DNA of 52,686 bases. Source: Gammaproteobacteria bacterium. Lineage in GTDB: Bacteria > Pseudomonadota > Gammaproteobacteria > Arenicellales > Poriferihabitantaceae. The stretch is taken from the NCBI GenBank assembly GCA_009842505.1, contig VYFG01000063.1:1-52686 (forward strand). The letters run 5' to 3'. Under the pieces are notes generated by a model. That model did not search any database. It was not told the origin of the DNA and worked only from the letters and a program-made list of their open reading frames with translations. The translations under genes and the position numbers were made by a program. How positions within the stretch are numbered: position 1 is the stretch's first letter; the number at the start of each line of letters is the position of its first letter. This document shows positions 43,788 to 52,211 of the stretch, one piece after another.

Positions 43788-45763
43788 CCCGCCACCTCCC
43801 GCAGTAGCCTCATAATCTCCTTCTCTGCCTCCCTCAGATCCGCGTCGATCTCCGACAGCGGGCGCGGCGGAGTGTATGTGTAGAAGTACCGATTGAAGGA
43901 GATCTCGTAGCCGATCCGGTCCTTGTCTCGGTCCATCCACGCATCCGGGACGTAGGGGAAGACCTCACGCTCGAAATAGTCGTCGATGTCCTTTTTGAGC
44001 GGTACGTTCTCGAAATTGCGCAGCGCGGAATCTGGTTCGTATTCGTCGGTGTTCTTGAGTACTGGTACCGCCTCGGAGTCGGTCACGGTGAAGACGTCAC
44101 GGAAGAGCTTTTTCTCCGGCGCCTTCCAACGCGAGCCGTTCCCGCGTAAGATGCCTTCGACATCGTTCCATACAGCGTTCCAGTCACTCATAGGCTCCCG
44201 CCCCAGCGCCTTATCTATCGCCTGAACGTCGTCCAGCAGGTGCGGACAGGCGTGGAGAAAGCGAGTCTTGTCGTCGATCGTCATCCGGTAGCGCAGCCGC
44301 AGCGGACGCTCGACGGTGACGTGGGTGTAGCCGAAATCCTCGTTGTCGAAAGTCTTCGAGCATTCTCCGTATTCGAATCTCCCGTAAAGGCGCACGATCC
44401 CGTCGATCTGTTCGTCCGAAAGATGGCGGCGCTTGTCACCCAGGCTGCGCTTGCTTTCAGGACTGCCGCCCGGTGTCCAGGTTCTCCGCGCGTCGATGAG
44501 CTGGATCTTACCCCTTCGTCGCTGCTCCTTGCTATTGGTGACGATCCAGACATAGGTGCCGATGCCGGTGTTGTAGAACATCTGTTCCGGCATTGCGATG
44601 ATGGCTTCGAGCCAGTCGTTCTCGATCAGCCAGCGGCGGATTTCGCTCTCGCCCGAGCCCGCACCGCCGGTGAACAGCGGCGAACCACTCAAGACGATGG
44701 CGAGGCGCGAGCCGTGCTTGCGCTCGTCCTGTCGGACCTGCTCCCGTTTCGCCCACATTTGCTGGAGAAAGAGGAGCGAGCCGTCGCTCACCCGTGGCAG
44801 GCCGGCGCCGAAACGCCCGGTAAAACCCTCTTTCTCATGTTCGCGCTTGATCTCCTTCTGCTGCTTCTTCCAGTCAACCCCGAAGGGCGGGTTGGTGAGG
44901 AAATAGTCAAACGTACGGCCCTCGAACTTATCTTCGGTGAAACTGTCGCCAAAACGGATACTGTCACCGCCGCCGTTGTGGTCTACCTGCTTCATCAGCA
45001 TGTCCGACGCGGCGGTGGCGAAGGCGCGTTTGTTGTAATCCTGGCCGTAGACGAAGAGTCGCGCTTGAGCGTGATGGTCACGCAGGTAGTTCTGCGCCTC
45101 GGCCAGCATGCCTCCGGTGCCGCAAGCGGGGTCAAGCAGGGTGCGCACCGTGCCGGGGGTCGCGAGCAAATCGTCATCGTCGATGAACAGAATGTTCACC
45201 ATTAACCGGATCACCTCGCGTGGCGTGAAATGATCGCCGGCGGTCTCGTTGGCGAGCTCATTGAAGCGGCGAATCAGATTCTCGAAGATGAAACCCATTT
45301 GCTCGTTGGGCACCCTGTCCGGGTGCAAATCAACATCGGCGAACTTAGAAACGACGAGATAAAGGATGTTCGCCTCGCCCATCTTCTCGATCTCGCTCTG
45401 GAATTCGAAGTGCTCGAAGATGTCGCGCACATTTGTTGAGAATTTCTGGGTGTAGAGGCTGAGGTGTTGGACGATATTGTCGGGGTCGCCCTTAAGCCGT
45501 TCGAAATCGAACTCTGAACGGTTGTGGAAATGCTGGCCCGCCGCCGCGTTGAGCTTCGCTTCCAGGGCATTGCCGTCGATTCGACCCTTCAGGCGCTCGT
45601 ATTCCACCACGACCTTCGCCCTAGTGGGGGCCAGCACGCAATCGAAGCGGCGCAGCACAGTCATCGGCAGCATGACGCGCTCGTATTGCGGTGGGCGGTA
45701 GGGGCCGCGCAACAGATCAGCAATCTGCCAGATCAGGTTCGCGAAATCCATGCGATCAGCCAT
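43784..45763 (-). CDS. hsdM: Type I restriction-modification methyltransferase subunit HsdM
   Basis: 659 residues from ATG 45763, with GGAAG upstream. N-terminal HsdM domain (VMLPMTVLRRFDCVL), SAM-binding DPACGTGG (211-218) and catalytic NPPF (291-294) of N6-adenine methylases, with a C-terminal region (YEISFNRYFYTYTPPR) that meets HsdS. First gene of the operon hsdM-hsdS-ptuA-ptuB-hsdR. A 6-base inverted repeat lies just upstream (45777-45796). Intact; expected to protect host DNA as HsdM2S. Confidence 0.93.
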   Translation of the reverse strand: MADRMDFANLIWQIADLLRGPYRPPQYERVMLPMTVLRRFDCVLAPTRAKVVVEYERLKGRIDGNALEAKLNAAAGQHFHNRSEFDFERLKGDPDNIVQHLSLYTQKFSTNVRDIFEHFEFQSEIEKMGEANILYLVVSKFADVDLHPDRVPNEQMGFIFENLIRRFNELANETAGDHFTPREVIRLMVNILFIDDDDLLATPGTVRTLLDPACGTGGMLAEAQNYLRDHHAQARLFVYGQDYNKRAFATAASDMLMKQVDHNGGGDSIRFGDSFTEDKFEGRTFDYFLTNPPFGVDWKKQQKEIKREHEKEGFTGRFGAGLPRVSDGSLLFLQQMWAKREQVRQDERKHGSRLAIVLSGSPLFTGGAGSGESEIRRWLIENDWLEAIIAMPEQMFYNTGIGTYVWIVTNSKEQRRRGKIQLIDARRTWTPGGSPESKRSLGDKRRHLSDEQIDGIVRLYGRFEYGECSKTFDNEDFGYTHVTVERPLRLRYRMTIDDKTRFLHACPHLLDDVQAIDKALGREPMSDWNAVWNDVEGILRGNGSRWKAPEKKLFRDVFTVTDSEAVPVLKNTDEYEPDSALRNFENVPLKKDIDDYFEREVFPYVPDAWMDRDKDRIGYEISFNRYFYTYTPPRPLSEIDADLREAEKEIMRLLREVAG

Positions 45764-45776
45764 CTTCCAAGCAATA

Positions 45777-45796
45777 TCCCAAAATCAATCTTGGGA
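45777..45796. promoter_or_regulatory. Inverted repeat just upstream of hsdM
   Basis: TCCCAA (45777-45782) and TTGGGA (45791-45796) form a perfect 6-base inverted repeat around 8 bases, ending 14 bases ahead of the hsdM start. On the minus strand a TATATGAT sequence lies just upstream, so this could be an operator in the 5' leader or an mRNA hairpin. No controller protein is encoded next to it. Confidence 0.35.
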
Positions 45797-46619
45797 AATC
45801 ATATAGCGCAGTGAGACTGATGAAAGCCCTTCCCATGCTGAACGGATCGGAGACCCTGCTCCATATCCAAAATTCGAGTTCACCGACCGTAGTGATTTTC
45901 CAGTTGTCGGAATTGTCCCCGCGGTGGGCGATTAACAGACCAGCACTGCGGATACAGGGTCGGCAGGTCGATCTGCCAATCGACTTTGTATCGCTTTGAA
46001 GTTCAGAGCGCCCTTCAAGCTTTCCAGCGTAAGTATTAACCTCCACAGGTTGTTTTCTGTCATGTTTTGTTCGGTTTTTCGGATCTTACCGGATGGCGTA
46101 TTTTTCGTTCGTTTTCTTCCGCCAGCCGCTACAATCCGGTGAGACAGGCAATCTGCACGCCAACTCTCAAGATTGGGTAACGACAATGACCAGCAACGGG
46201 AGGATTTGTACCCCAAGACGATCCCCGATTGCAATACCGGCTTTACCGGAAAGAGTTTGAAATTGAAGGAAACCCCCGGCTGATGACCGGACAAATCCCC
46301 ACCTGCCCTAGAAAAGGGCATGGCGCCGATGCTGCGGATGCATTCAGGAAAACCTTATGGGCCAGCATGTGTCGACGGAGCGGAAAGTATTGAAATTCCA
46401 GTATTCCAGGGCCCCTCTGCTCTCATCCGTCATCAAACTGAAACCTTTTCGGGTCAATAACCGGACATTCCGAGGCGGGTGTTGACAGCATTGCCTCCAC
46501 CAAGTTTCCTGATTCCACTGATGTGTCCCAGTCAAGCAACGCTCTCCGACACCTCGAACTCCGGGAATCCGCGACGACCTCTCCTACAGGTTGGTTGAAT
46601 CATCCTCGGAGCGGCTGAC

Positions 46620-46745
46620 GACATTGAGCTTGTAATATGGCACTAGCTACACACCTTCACTGAATTTGACTCTGGCACGTCTTGGATGCATGCACTCCAT
46701 CATGCCCGTCCGATACCAGGGACACCCATATCAGTTCCATCTGCA
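46620..46745 (-). pseudogene. Degenerate second copy of the SprT-like protein's C-terminal domain
   Basis: Read on the minus strand, the DNA gives TGMMECMHPRRARVKFSEGV, a stop (TAG), then LVPYYKL. The intact copy near 52300 reads TGTIERMNPRRARVRCSEGV, W, LVPYGKL. The tryptophan has become a stop codon, and a short deletion shifts the frame just upstream. The flanking DNA also matches in places at nucleotide level. This is therefore a relict, not a working gene. Confidence 0.8.
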
Positions 46746-46938
46746 CCTTGGGTTTTGGTAGATTTTCCGGTGATAGTGATCCTTTGAAATAGTTATCCAA
46801 CCCATGCATCTCGGTCTGGGACAGTGTGGAGCGGGTGATTCCCATTTGTGGATAATATAATTAACTTCGATCGACAGATCTTACCCGTGTCAGTGATCCT
46901 TTTGCTGAACACTCGGATCACCGCCTGGATCTTGTAAT

Positions 46939-46965
46939 TTGGTTCGTGCTTGGTTTGGCTATACT
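46939..46965 (+). promoter_or_regulatory. Likely sigma70 promoter of the 126-residue protein gene
   Basis: TTGGTT (46939-46944) and TATACT (46960-46965) are 15 bases apart; reading TTTGGT one base earlier gives 16. The -10 is close to consensus. AAGGAG follows at 46974-46979, six bases before the ATG at 46986, so the leader is very short. Confidence 0.55.
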
Positions 46966-46985
46966 AAACGACTAAGGAGTTTTAA

Positions 46986-47366
46986 ATGACGAAGATGAAT
47001 ATGGTCTGGATAGCAGTAGCATCACTACTCCATCCAAAAATCGAATCGAACTTGTTCGTGCGCAAACCGGAAATAGAATCCAAGGTCCGAGAATTATTTA
47101 ACGTAACGATTACGCCTGTGATGATCGACAAACATCTCGTCAACTCCGAGGATCGGCAAGCAGATCCTAATAATCCCAGTCGTGGTGGAAGTCGGAATCG
47201 GTATCTTGTCCGAGGTGCGTACGACAACTTCAGACTCTACAAGCAAAGCGACAGTGAAAGCGATGCTTGGGACAAGACTGGCCCTACTTGCCCGGATTCC
47301 AAAAGTATCGATCCAGAGTACGAATATTTGGTTACCTGGTATGAAAGAATGTATGTAAATTCATAG
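46986..47366 (+). CDS. Small winged-helix-like protein of unknown function
   Basis: 126 residues with an excellent ribosome site (AAGGAG, six bases) and a near-consensus promoter. The N-terminal half looks helical (VWIAVASLLHP; IESKVRELFNV). The core ITPVMIDKHLVNSEDRQADP followed by NPSRGGSRNRYLVR looks like a recognition helix and wing, and it ends DPEYEYLVTWYERMYVNS. I do not recall a named family; homologous hypothetical proteins with the R-Q-A-D...NP-x-RGGSRNRYL core are, I believe, widespread. It stands alone between large gene-poor stretches near a defence island. A DNA-binding regulator or antitoxin-like role is a guess. Confidence 0.75.
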   Translation: MTKMNMVWIAVASLLHPKIESNLFVRKPEIESKVRELFNVTITPVMIDKHLVNSEDRQADPNNPSRGGSRNRYLVRGAYDNFRLYKQSDSESDAWDKTGPTCPDSKSIDPEYEYLVTWYERMYVNS

Positions 47367-47921
47367 GGCAGGCATGCCTTGCGCAGTTCAACTCCATGAC
47401 AAACAATCCCGGGTCCGAGAATTCACGCTCATCGGAGCGGGGTTCATGGATGCCCTCTAAGGCAGAATGGATTCCATCAGTGACCATGTTTGGAGCAGGT
47501 GCGATTTCGCGCCACTGTCCATGCCCGAAGATGATTCCTCGCGGACTCCGGACCACCTAGTAATCGGTCAGGCACCAAAGTGAAACAAAGTCAGGACATT
47601 TCCAGCGCTTTCCTGTCGTCCGGCCAAGCAAACCCGTCTTCGTCCTGTTCGTTATTCAGCAAGTAAGTCCGAACAACGCAATCCGCGCTGCTTCATGCTT
47701 CGAATTACATCTGCCGCGGGAAATCCGTCCAACCGGAATCGTTTCGACAGCCATCGAAATGCCCCCCGGCAAACGCCAGCCCGCGCCTGCGGCATGCGTG
47801 GCATACTCCCGCCCGGTCGGGGTTCTTCCCCGCATGCAATCTCCGGATGGTGATTTTCTGAGACCCTCTTGCACCTGTTCACTCCAAACCGCGCCTGGCG
47901 CGTGGAAACTGCGGGTCCCTG
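47367..47921. other. Gene-free region upstream of the DMT transporter
   Basis: A 555-base stretch in which I see no gene. A minus-strand frame near 47760-47830 contains a short Cys/His-rich patch (CHACRRRGLAFAGGHFDGC) followed by a stop, possibly a relic of a zinc-binding protein. The promoter of the transporter should be at the right end. Confidence 0.45.
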
Positions 47922-48902
47922 ATGCGAATCAGCATCCCGTTGCTGGCCGGCCTGTCCTGGAGCGCCATATACATCCTGTTGGAGTCGGCCCAGTCGGTAT
48001 TTTTCGGCGCGGTACTCCAGCAAATGGATTCATTCCAGCTGGGATTCTGGGTGTTCGGGATCACGTCGTTTTTCCTGTTCCTGGGGATCCGGCGGTTCGA
48101 TCCCGAACAGATCAGGCTGTGCGGGCGGAACCTCCAAGGGCTGTTCGCATGCAACTGTTCCACCGCGGCGGGATGGATCCTCTACCTGTTCTCCATCCAG
48201 CTGATCGAGCCGGCGGTTGCCTTCACGCTGTCGTCCGCGGCCATGCCGGTCTCTGCGATTGGACTGGCATTCCTGAGAATCGGGGAGCCGGTGACCCTGG
48301 ACACGCGGCAAAAGAGGATCGGCTTCGTCCTGGTCTCCGCCGGAATCGTCTTTCTCGTCGGCACAACGCTCCTGGGATTCTCCGGCTTCGTTCGCGGTTC
48401 TCTGGTCACGGGGCTCCTTGGCTCGGCTTCTGCGCTGCTCTCGGGATGCGCATTTGCATGGATGCTCATACACTGCCGGGCCCTCGATGCCAAGGGCCTT
48501 TGTCCCGTACCGGTATTCGCATTCAGATTTCCGCTCTACATCGTCCTGGCCGCATTCGGCTGGCTGCTTGGACTGGATTACAAGGCGCCGGTGGAGACCG
48601 GGGATGCCGCCATTGCAATCCTCATCGGGCTGGCGATCATGGCGTTTCCGCTCTATGCGATGCAGAAGGCCCTGTCCGGCATCAGCGTGTTGCTGCTGAG
48701 CACGATCACGGCACTCGGGCCGTTCATCGTCTTCCTCATGCAGATGGTGGAGGGCCGTGTCGCCTTTTCGGGTTTTACCCTGGCCGGCCTGTTGATCTAC
48801 AGTTCCGGAGTGCTGTTGGCCATGCCCGGGCTCATCCAAGAGGGCGTGCGGGAAGCCCCGAGACCGGATACGGTACAGACACTGACCGGAGGCAAGCCCT
48901 GA
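47922..48902 (+). CDS. DMT superfamily (EamA-type) transporter
   Basis: 326 residues from ATG 47922, with no strong ribosome site. About ten hydrophobic helices in two repeats, starting IPLLAGLSWSAIYILLESAQ and including PAVAFTLSSAAMPVSAIGLA and the matching SVLLLSTITALGPFIVFLMQ; the tail is short and polar. DMT/EamA transporters export or exchange amino acids, nucleosides and other small metabolites. The substrate is unknown. It is a single-gene unit. Confidence 0.82.
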   Translation: MRISIPLLAGLSWSAIYILLESAQSVFFGAVLQQMDSFQLGFWVFGITSFFLFLGIRRFDPEQIRLCGRNLQGLFACNCSTAAGWILYLFSIQLIEPAVAFTLSSAAMPVSAIGLAFLRIGEPVTLDTRQKRIGFVLVSAGIVFLVGTTLLGFSGFVRGSLVTGLLGSASALLSGCAFAWMLIHCRALDAKGLCPVPVFAFRFPLYIVLAAFGWLLGLDYKAPVETGDAAIAILIGLAIMAFPLYAMQKALSGISVLLLSTITALGPFIVFLMQMVEGRVAFSGFTLAGLLIYSSGVLLAMPGLIQEGVREAPRPDTVQTLTGGKP

Positions 48903-49553
48903 GGCATGATGCAATCCGTGTCAATGCCAAAGTAAAAATGGCCAATAGTTGGAGTGAACCCACGAAGTTGGACACTTTTGGGTATTTTTCACCCAGCACT
49001 GACAATACGCAACCGGTCTGCGCTGACCGGATGTATGAAGGCGGGTATATCCATTACCGGGACGAACCGGATGCAGCGCCGGCCGCGTCAATCCAACAGA
49101 CTGTAGGTGCCGTCGCGGTTCCGCCTGAAATAGACCTTGTGCCCTCCCGGGTTTCCGAGACGGTACTTCGGCAGGGAGTTGTTGTAGGTCCGATAATCCC
49201 AGCCCGGACAGGCGCGGCGGACATCGGCGGCGCGGAACCGCTCCGGAAGTCTGCCTTGTCGAATTGCCAGGCCGATTTCCCTGACAACATCTTCTACCTG
49301 CACTTGCTGCACCCTTACATGGTTTGGCCTGCCGGGAAATTTCCGGGAACCATCCCGGAATGTCAATGAATTTCGGGTGGAGAGCAGGATATCTCCAGCT
49401 TGGAATCTCTATCAAGGCCTATGTTTTGGAATACATGGGCCTTATGACAGATCTCCAAAACGGACGCTCATGGTGCAGCTGGAGATGTTCACAAGGTGGA
49501 CACAGTGTGAACTGGTTACGGCCAAACCAACATCTGGTTTTGGCCCCTATGCG
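48903..49553. other. Mostly gene-free region holding one small minus-strand gene
   Basis: 650 bases between a plus-strand and a minus-strand transporter gene. It contains the small gene at 49088-49303. Near 48954-48976 the string TGAACCCACGAAGTTGGACA resembles the ends of IS3-family elements, but no transposase remains. Nothing else is recognisable. Confidence 0.5.
49088..49303 (-). CDS. Small winged-helix-like protein, unknown function
   Basis: About 71 residues from GTG 49303, with AAGG nine bases upstream; GTG 49312 or a TTG at 49366 are alternatives. It reads VREIGLAIRQGRLPERFRAA, then DVRRACPGWDYRTYNNSLPK and YRLGNPGGHKVYFRRNRDG, ending TYSLLD. The helix-turn-helix then two-strand wing pattern (NPGG...YFRR...YSLL) parallels the NP..GG...YLVR...FRLY of the 126-residue protein at 46986. 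The two could be distant relatives, but this is my own comparison and weak. It may also be the surviving C-terminal part of a larger protein. Confidence 0.45.
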   Translation of the reverse strand: MQVEDVVREIGLAIRQGRLPERFRAADVRRACPGWDYRTYNNSLPKYRLGNPGGHKVYFRRNRDGTYSLLD

Positions 49554-50750
49554 TTATTCGTAATTTGGAAATTGAGCCGCTCGACCAAGAGCACCAAGCG
49601 CCGCAATCATGAATATCAGCGATGGCGCAAGAGCCAATTCGATCCAACCGATGCCGTCCGCCAGCCAACCGCCGAGCAATGTCAGAAGAAACGCAATGGA
49701 AAACCCGATTAGTGTCATTCCGGCGCTGAGCCGCGTTACAGCGACCCCTTTCGCAATGGTTGGCGGCAAGGATACCAAAAGGATCAACTCGACTGTGGCG
49801 GCAAATCCGACGACCATCCCTGACGCCCAGGAAGCCCAACCATCAAGAAAAGCAAATCCAGCCAAACCAAGGGCTGCGAATAGTGCCGAGATGGCAATCG
49901 GAGCACTAGAGCCGATCCAGCGCGGCATCATCAGCACTGCGAAAGAGGCCATCAATGGCATGGCATTGTAAGCAAAATGGAATTCTTCAGCCGCTTCGTA
50001 TTCACCCCTCGTTTGGAGAATTGAACCCGAATAGGCGTTGACCACGAAGAAGGCGACGACTGAACTGCCCAGAAGCAGCCCGTATTGCCAGATGCGCAGG
50101 TCATTCCACCTGGGCAGCGACGCTTCCTGACAGAGGCCGGGCAGACCGGCATCGGATTGGTCCTTGGGCAAACGCATCAGGGCCACCAACAATGCTATGA
50201 GCAGAATTGGAATGCTCCAGAGAACAAGGGCAAACCGCCAATCCCCACCCGCCATTGGGAGTACCACAGGCAGGGTCAGTCCAGCCCCTGATAATTCACC
50301 CAGCATCATGCCATTGAGATAAACCGCGCTGCCAAGTGCGACATGTGTGGGGGTCCATACACGCGTGGTGGCGGGTAGAGCGGTCTGGAACACCGCAACA
50401 CCCAATCCCATTACCGTTGATGCCAAAAACAGCAATGCCGCAGATGGAACCTGTCCACGGGCAACGGAAGCAGCGGTCATGACAAGAAGTCCTGCAACGA
50501 TGGCGGCGCGAAGGCCAAAGCGCGCAATAAGCCATGCGGCTGGAATGGCACCGAATGCAACCGACACGACGGGCAGCATCGTCAATGCGCCTTCTGCCGC
50601 CTCTCCAAGTCCAAAACTGTCAGCGATGCGTGTCGCCAACGGAGGTGCGGTCAGAATGGGAACACGAAGTGACCAGCCAACCAACCAGAGGACGGCGAGC
50701 ATTCCGTAAGGCAACAGATGAGTTGAAGGGTTGGCAGTGCTTCGGTTCAT
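49554..50750 (-). CDS. MFS transporter, CynX/NimT-like
   Basis: 398 residues, 12 hydrophobic helices. The first helix segment is LLPYGMLAVLWLVGWSLRVP, then PPLATRIADSFGLGEAAEGA, LTMLPVVSVAFGAIPAAWL and IARFGLRAAI. The pattern resembles the CynX/NimT (cyanate/nitroimidazole) branch of the major facilitator superfamily, whose members export or import small anions or drugs. The ATG at 50750 has only a weak ribosome site. It is a single-gene unit facing away from the SprT-like operon. The substrate is unknown. Confidence 0.82.
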   Translation of the reverse strand: MNRSTANPSTHLLPYGMLAVLWLVGWSLRVPILTAPPLATRIADSFGLGEAAEGALTMLPVVSVAFGAIPAAWLIARFGLRAAIVAGLLVMTAASVARGQVPSAALLFLASTVMGLGVAVFQTALPATTRVWTPTHVALGSAVYLNGMMLGELSGAGLTLPVVLPMAGGDWRFALVLWSIPILLIALLVALMRLPKDQSDAGLPGLCQEASLPRWNDLRIWQYGLLLGSSVVAFFVVNAYSGSILQTRGEYEAAEEFHFAYNAMPLMASFAVLMMPRWIGSSAPIAISALFAALGLAGFAFLDGWASWASGMVVGFAATVELILLVSLPPTIAKGVAVTRLSAGMTLIGFSIAFLLTLLGGWLADGIGWIELALAPSLIFMIAALGALGRAAQFPNYE

Positions 50751-51131
50751 GTGAGGTGATAGCCAACCTGCGATGCGAATTTTCGTGGCATGAGGTTTTG
50801 GATAATCAAAAGATGGTTTGATATTTTGGCGTACGTCATCGAAATTATCTGAGAATGATTTCAGATTTCCTCCCTCTCAGAGTCCCAAATAATATGTTGC
50901 CGAGCGACCTGAAAATCCTTTGTTGTCAACGCTCAGATTGAGTCCTCCGGTCAACATGATCCGGAATGCTGCCGGTCCAACATGTGATCGCCGGAGACAT
51001 TCGCTGCCATACGCACTGTTGCCGTGCCCGGCATTGAGCCTCCGAAAATTCCGTCATCGTGTCGTCTTCAGAAAAAATTCAAGTCCAGCCTGCGCTTGTC
51101 GCCCATTGGCGTCGGCCAGCGGTCAATTCGG
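50751..51131. other. Intergenic region upstream of the MFS gene
   Basis: 380 bases with no credible gene. The part next to the MFS start (50790-50870) is AT-rich and probably contains its promoter; GATAAT on the minus strand is a possible -10 without a clear -35. The remainder is GC-rich and unremarkable. Confidence 0.45.
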
Positions 51132-52211
51132 CTAGGCCGGTGACATCGGCCGCGGCTGTTTCCCGGATATCCGGACCTGACGGACCTGTACCGGATGGCC
51201 CGGACCGAGCCCGCGGGTTTCCCGCCAGCGGGCGATAGCCCTGCCGGCAGTCCTCGCCTCATCGCCACGCAGCCCCTCCTCGTGGAGGACCACTGGCCTT
51301 GCGCCGGGAGTCTCGATCACCACGTCGTACCAGCAGCGCAGCCGCATCCGGAGCGGCGGGGCGCTGCGCCTTGCATTCCAGTCCGGCCGGGCGCTGATCC
51401 AGTTCACGTACCGGAAATGCCTTTCCGGTTCGACGCCATGCCATGCGGTCGGCCTGCCACTTCCCATGAACCCTTCGGCCAACCGTACCGCATCGGTCTG
51501 CCGTACCGCATCGATGAGAGGCAGGCGCCGCTCCACCCAGGCCCCTTCGCAGACATGGACGTACATCGTCGGGAACCGGCCGGTACCGATGGCCCCGGCC
51601 ACCTGCGGGTTCGCAAAATCGAATCTTCCCCGTACCCAGATGCCGTTTTCCCCGTACCCGTCCGGCACGGCGGCCTGCGTACCGTCTTCCCCGGATTCCA
51701 TGCGCTCGACGAACACCTCGCCGGCCTGTGACCGGTCGCTGTCCAGGCCGAGATCGAACCACCCGGGCTCCAGCAAATCATCGAGTTCGGCCATGCCCCC
51801 GTCGATCCGGAACACCCCGCCGCTCGACCTCAGGGAGCGCAGCACGAGCACCGGACCCCGCCAGTCCGCCTCGGGCTCCGCCGTCAACGGATCGTACCCG
51901 TCGCGCGGGTCCGTGAAGTACCGCCGCTCCATGTCGAGTACATGCCGGGCCTGGCGGATGCGGTGTCCCGCGGTCCACACGGGCCGCCGGCGCAAGGTGC
52001 GGCGGCGCACCGCCTCCTCGAGCCGGATGCCCGAACGCACCAGGGTTTCGCCCGTGGGCCGGAGGGCCGACCCGATGCCCTTGACGCTGCGCGCCCCGAC
52101 TATACGGGCGACCTCCTCGCTGGCAAGGGCTTCACCGCTCTCCACCAGGCGGTCCAGCAGGGGCAGCCCGGCCCACATCCGGGAAGCTTCGTGATCCCCG
52201 GGAAGGGTCAC
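51132..52211 (-). CDS. Protein of unknown function, 359 residues, coupled to the SprT-like gene
   Basis: GTG start at 52211 overlaps the SprT-like stop by four bases (GTGA), so the two were co-translated. I do not recognise a family. Features: an N-terminal helical segment (DRLVESGEALASEEVARIVG) that looks like a helix-turn-helix-type module with GARSVKGIGSAL, many charged residues, several aromatic-rich strands (FRYVNWISARPDWNAR; RLRCWYDVVIETPG), no membrane helix and no signal peptide. The C-terminus is basic. Coupling to a zinc metallopeptidase-like protein and the first segment suggest a DNA- or chromatin-related role, which is inference only. Confidence 0.75.
   Translation of the reverse strand: MTLPGDHEASRMWAGLPLLDRLVESGEALASEEVARIVGARSVKGIGSALRPTGETLVRSGIRLEEAVRRRTLRRRPVWTAGHRIRQARHVLDMERRYFTDPRDGYDPLTAEPEADWRGPVLVLRSLRSSGGVFRIDGGMAELDDLLEPGWFDLGLDSDRSQAGEVFVERMESGEDGTQAAVPDGYGENGIWVRGRFDFANPQVAGAIGTGRFPTMYVHVCEGAWVERRLPLIDAVRQTDAVRLAEGFMGSGRPTAWHGVEPERHFRYVNWISARPDWNARRSAPPLRMRLRCWYDVVIETPGARPVVLHEEGLRGDEARTAGRAIARWRETRGLGPGHPVQVRQVRISGKQPRPMSPA

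Larger units (their letters stand above)
45764..46985. other. Large gene-poor region between hsdM and the small regulator-like gene
   Basis: About 1.2 kb with many stop codons in all frames and no convincing gene. It contains the hsdM leader, a small hairpin near 46303-46320 (TGCCCT/AGGGCA), and a degenerate copy of the SprT-like C-terminal domain at 46620-46745. The region looks like a graveyard of former genes. Confidence 0.55.

Noticed and set aside
43788..43940. Longer HsdS N-terminus reaching into hsdM
   Set aside because: The segment is a frame-shifted shadow of HsdM; the GTG at 43787 has a good ribosome site and GTGA overlap.
47652..48023. 123-codon minus-strand ORF overlapping the DMT transporter start
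   Set aside because: It overlaps a clear membrane-protein gene and shows no domain; a Cys-rich patch in a neighbouring frame is interrupted by a stop.
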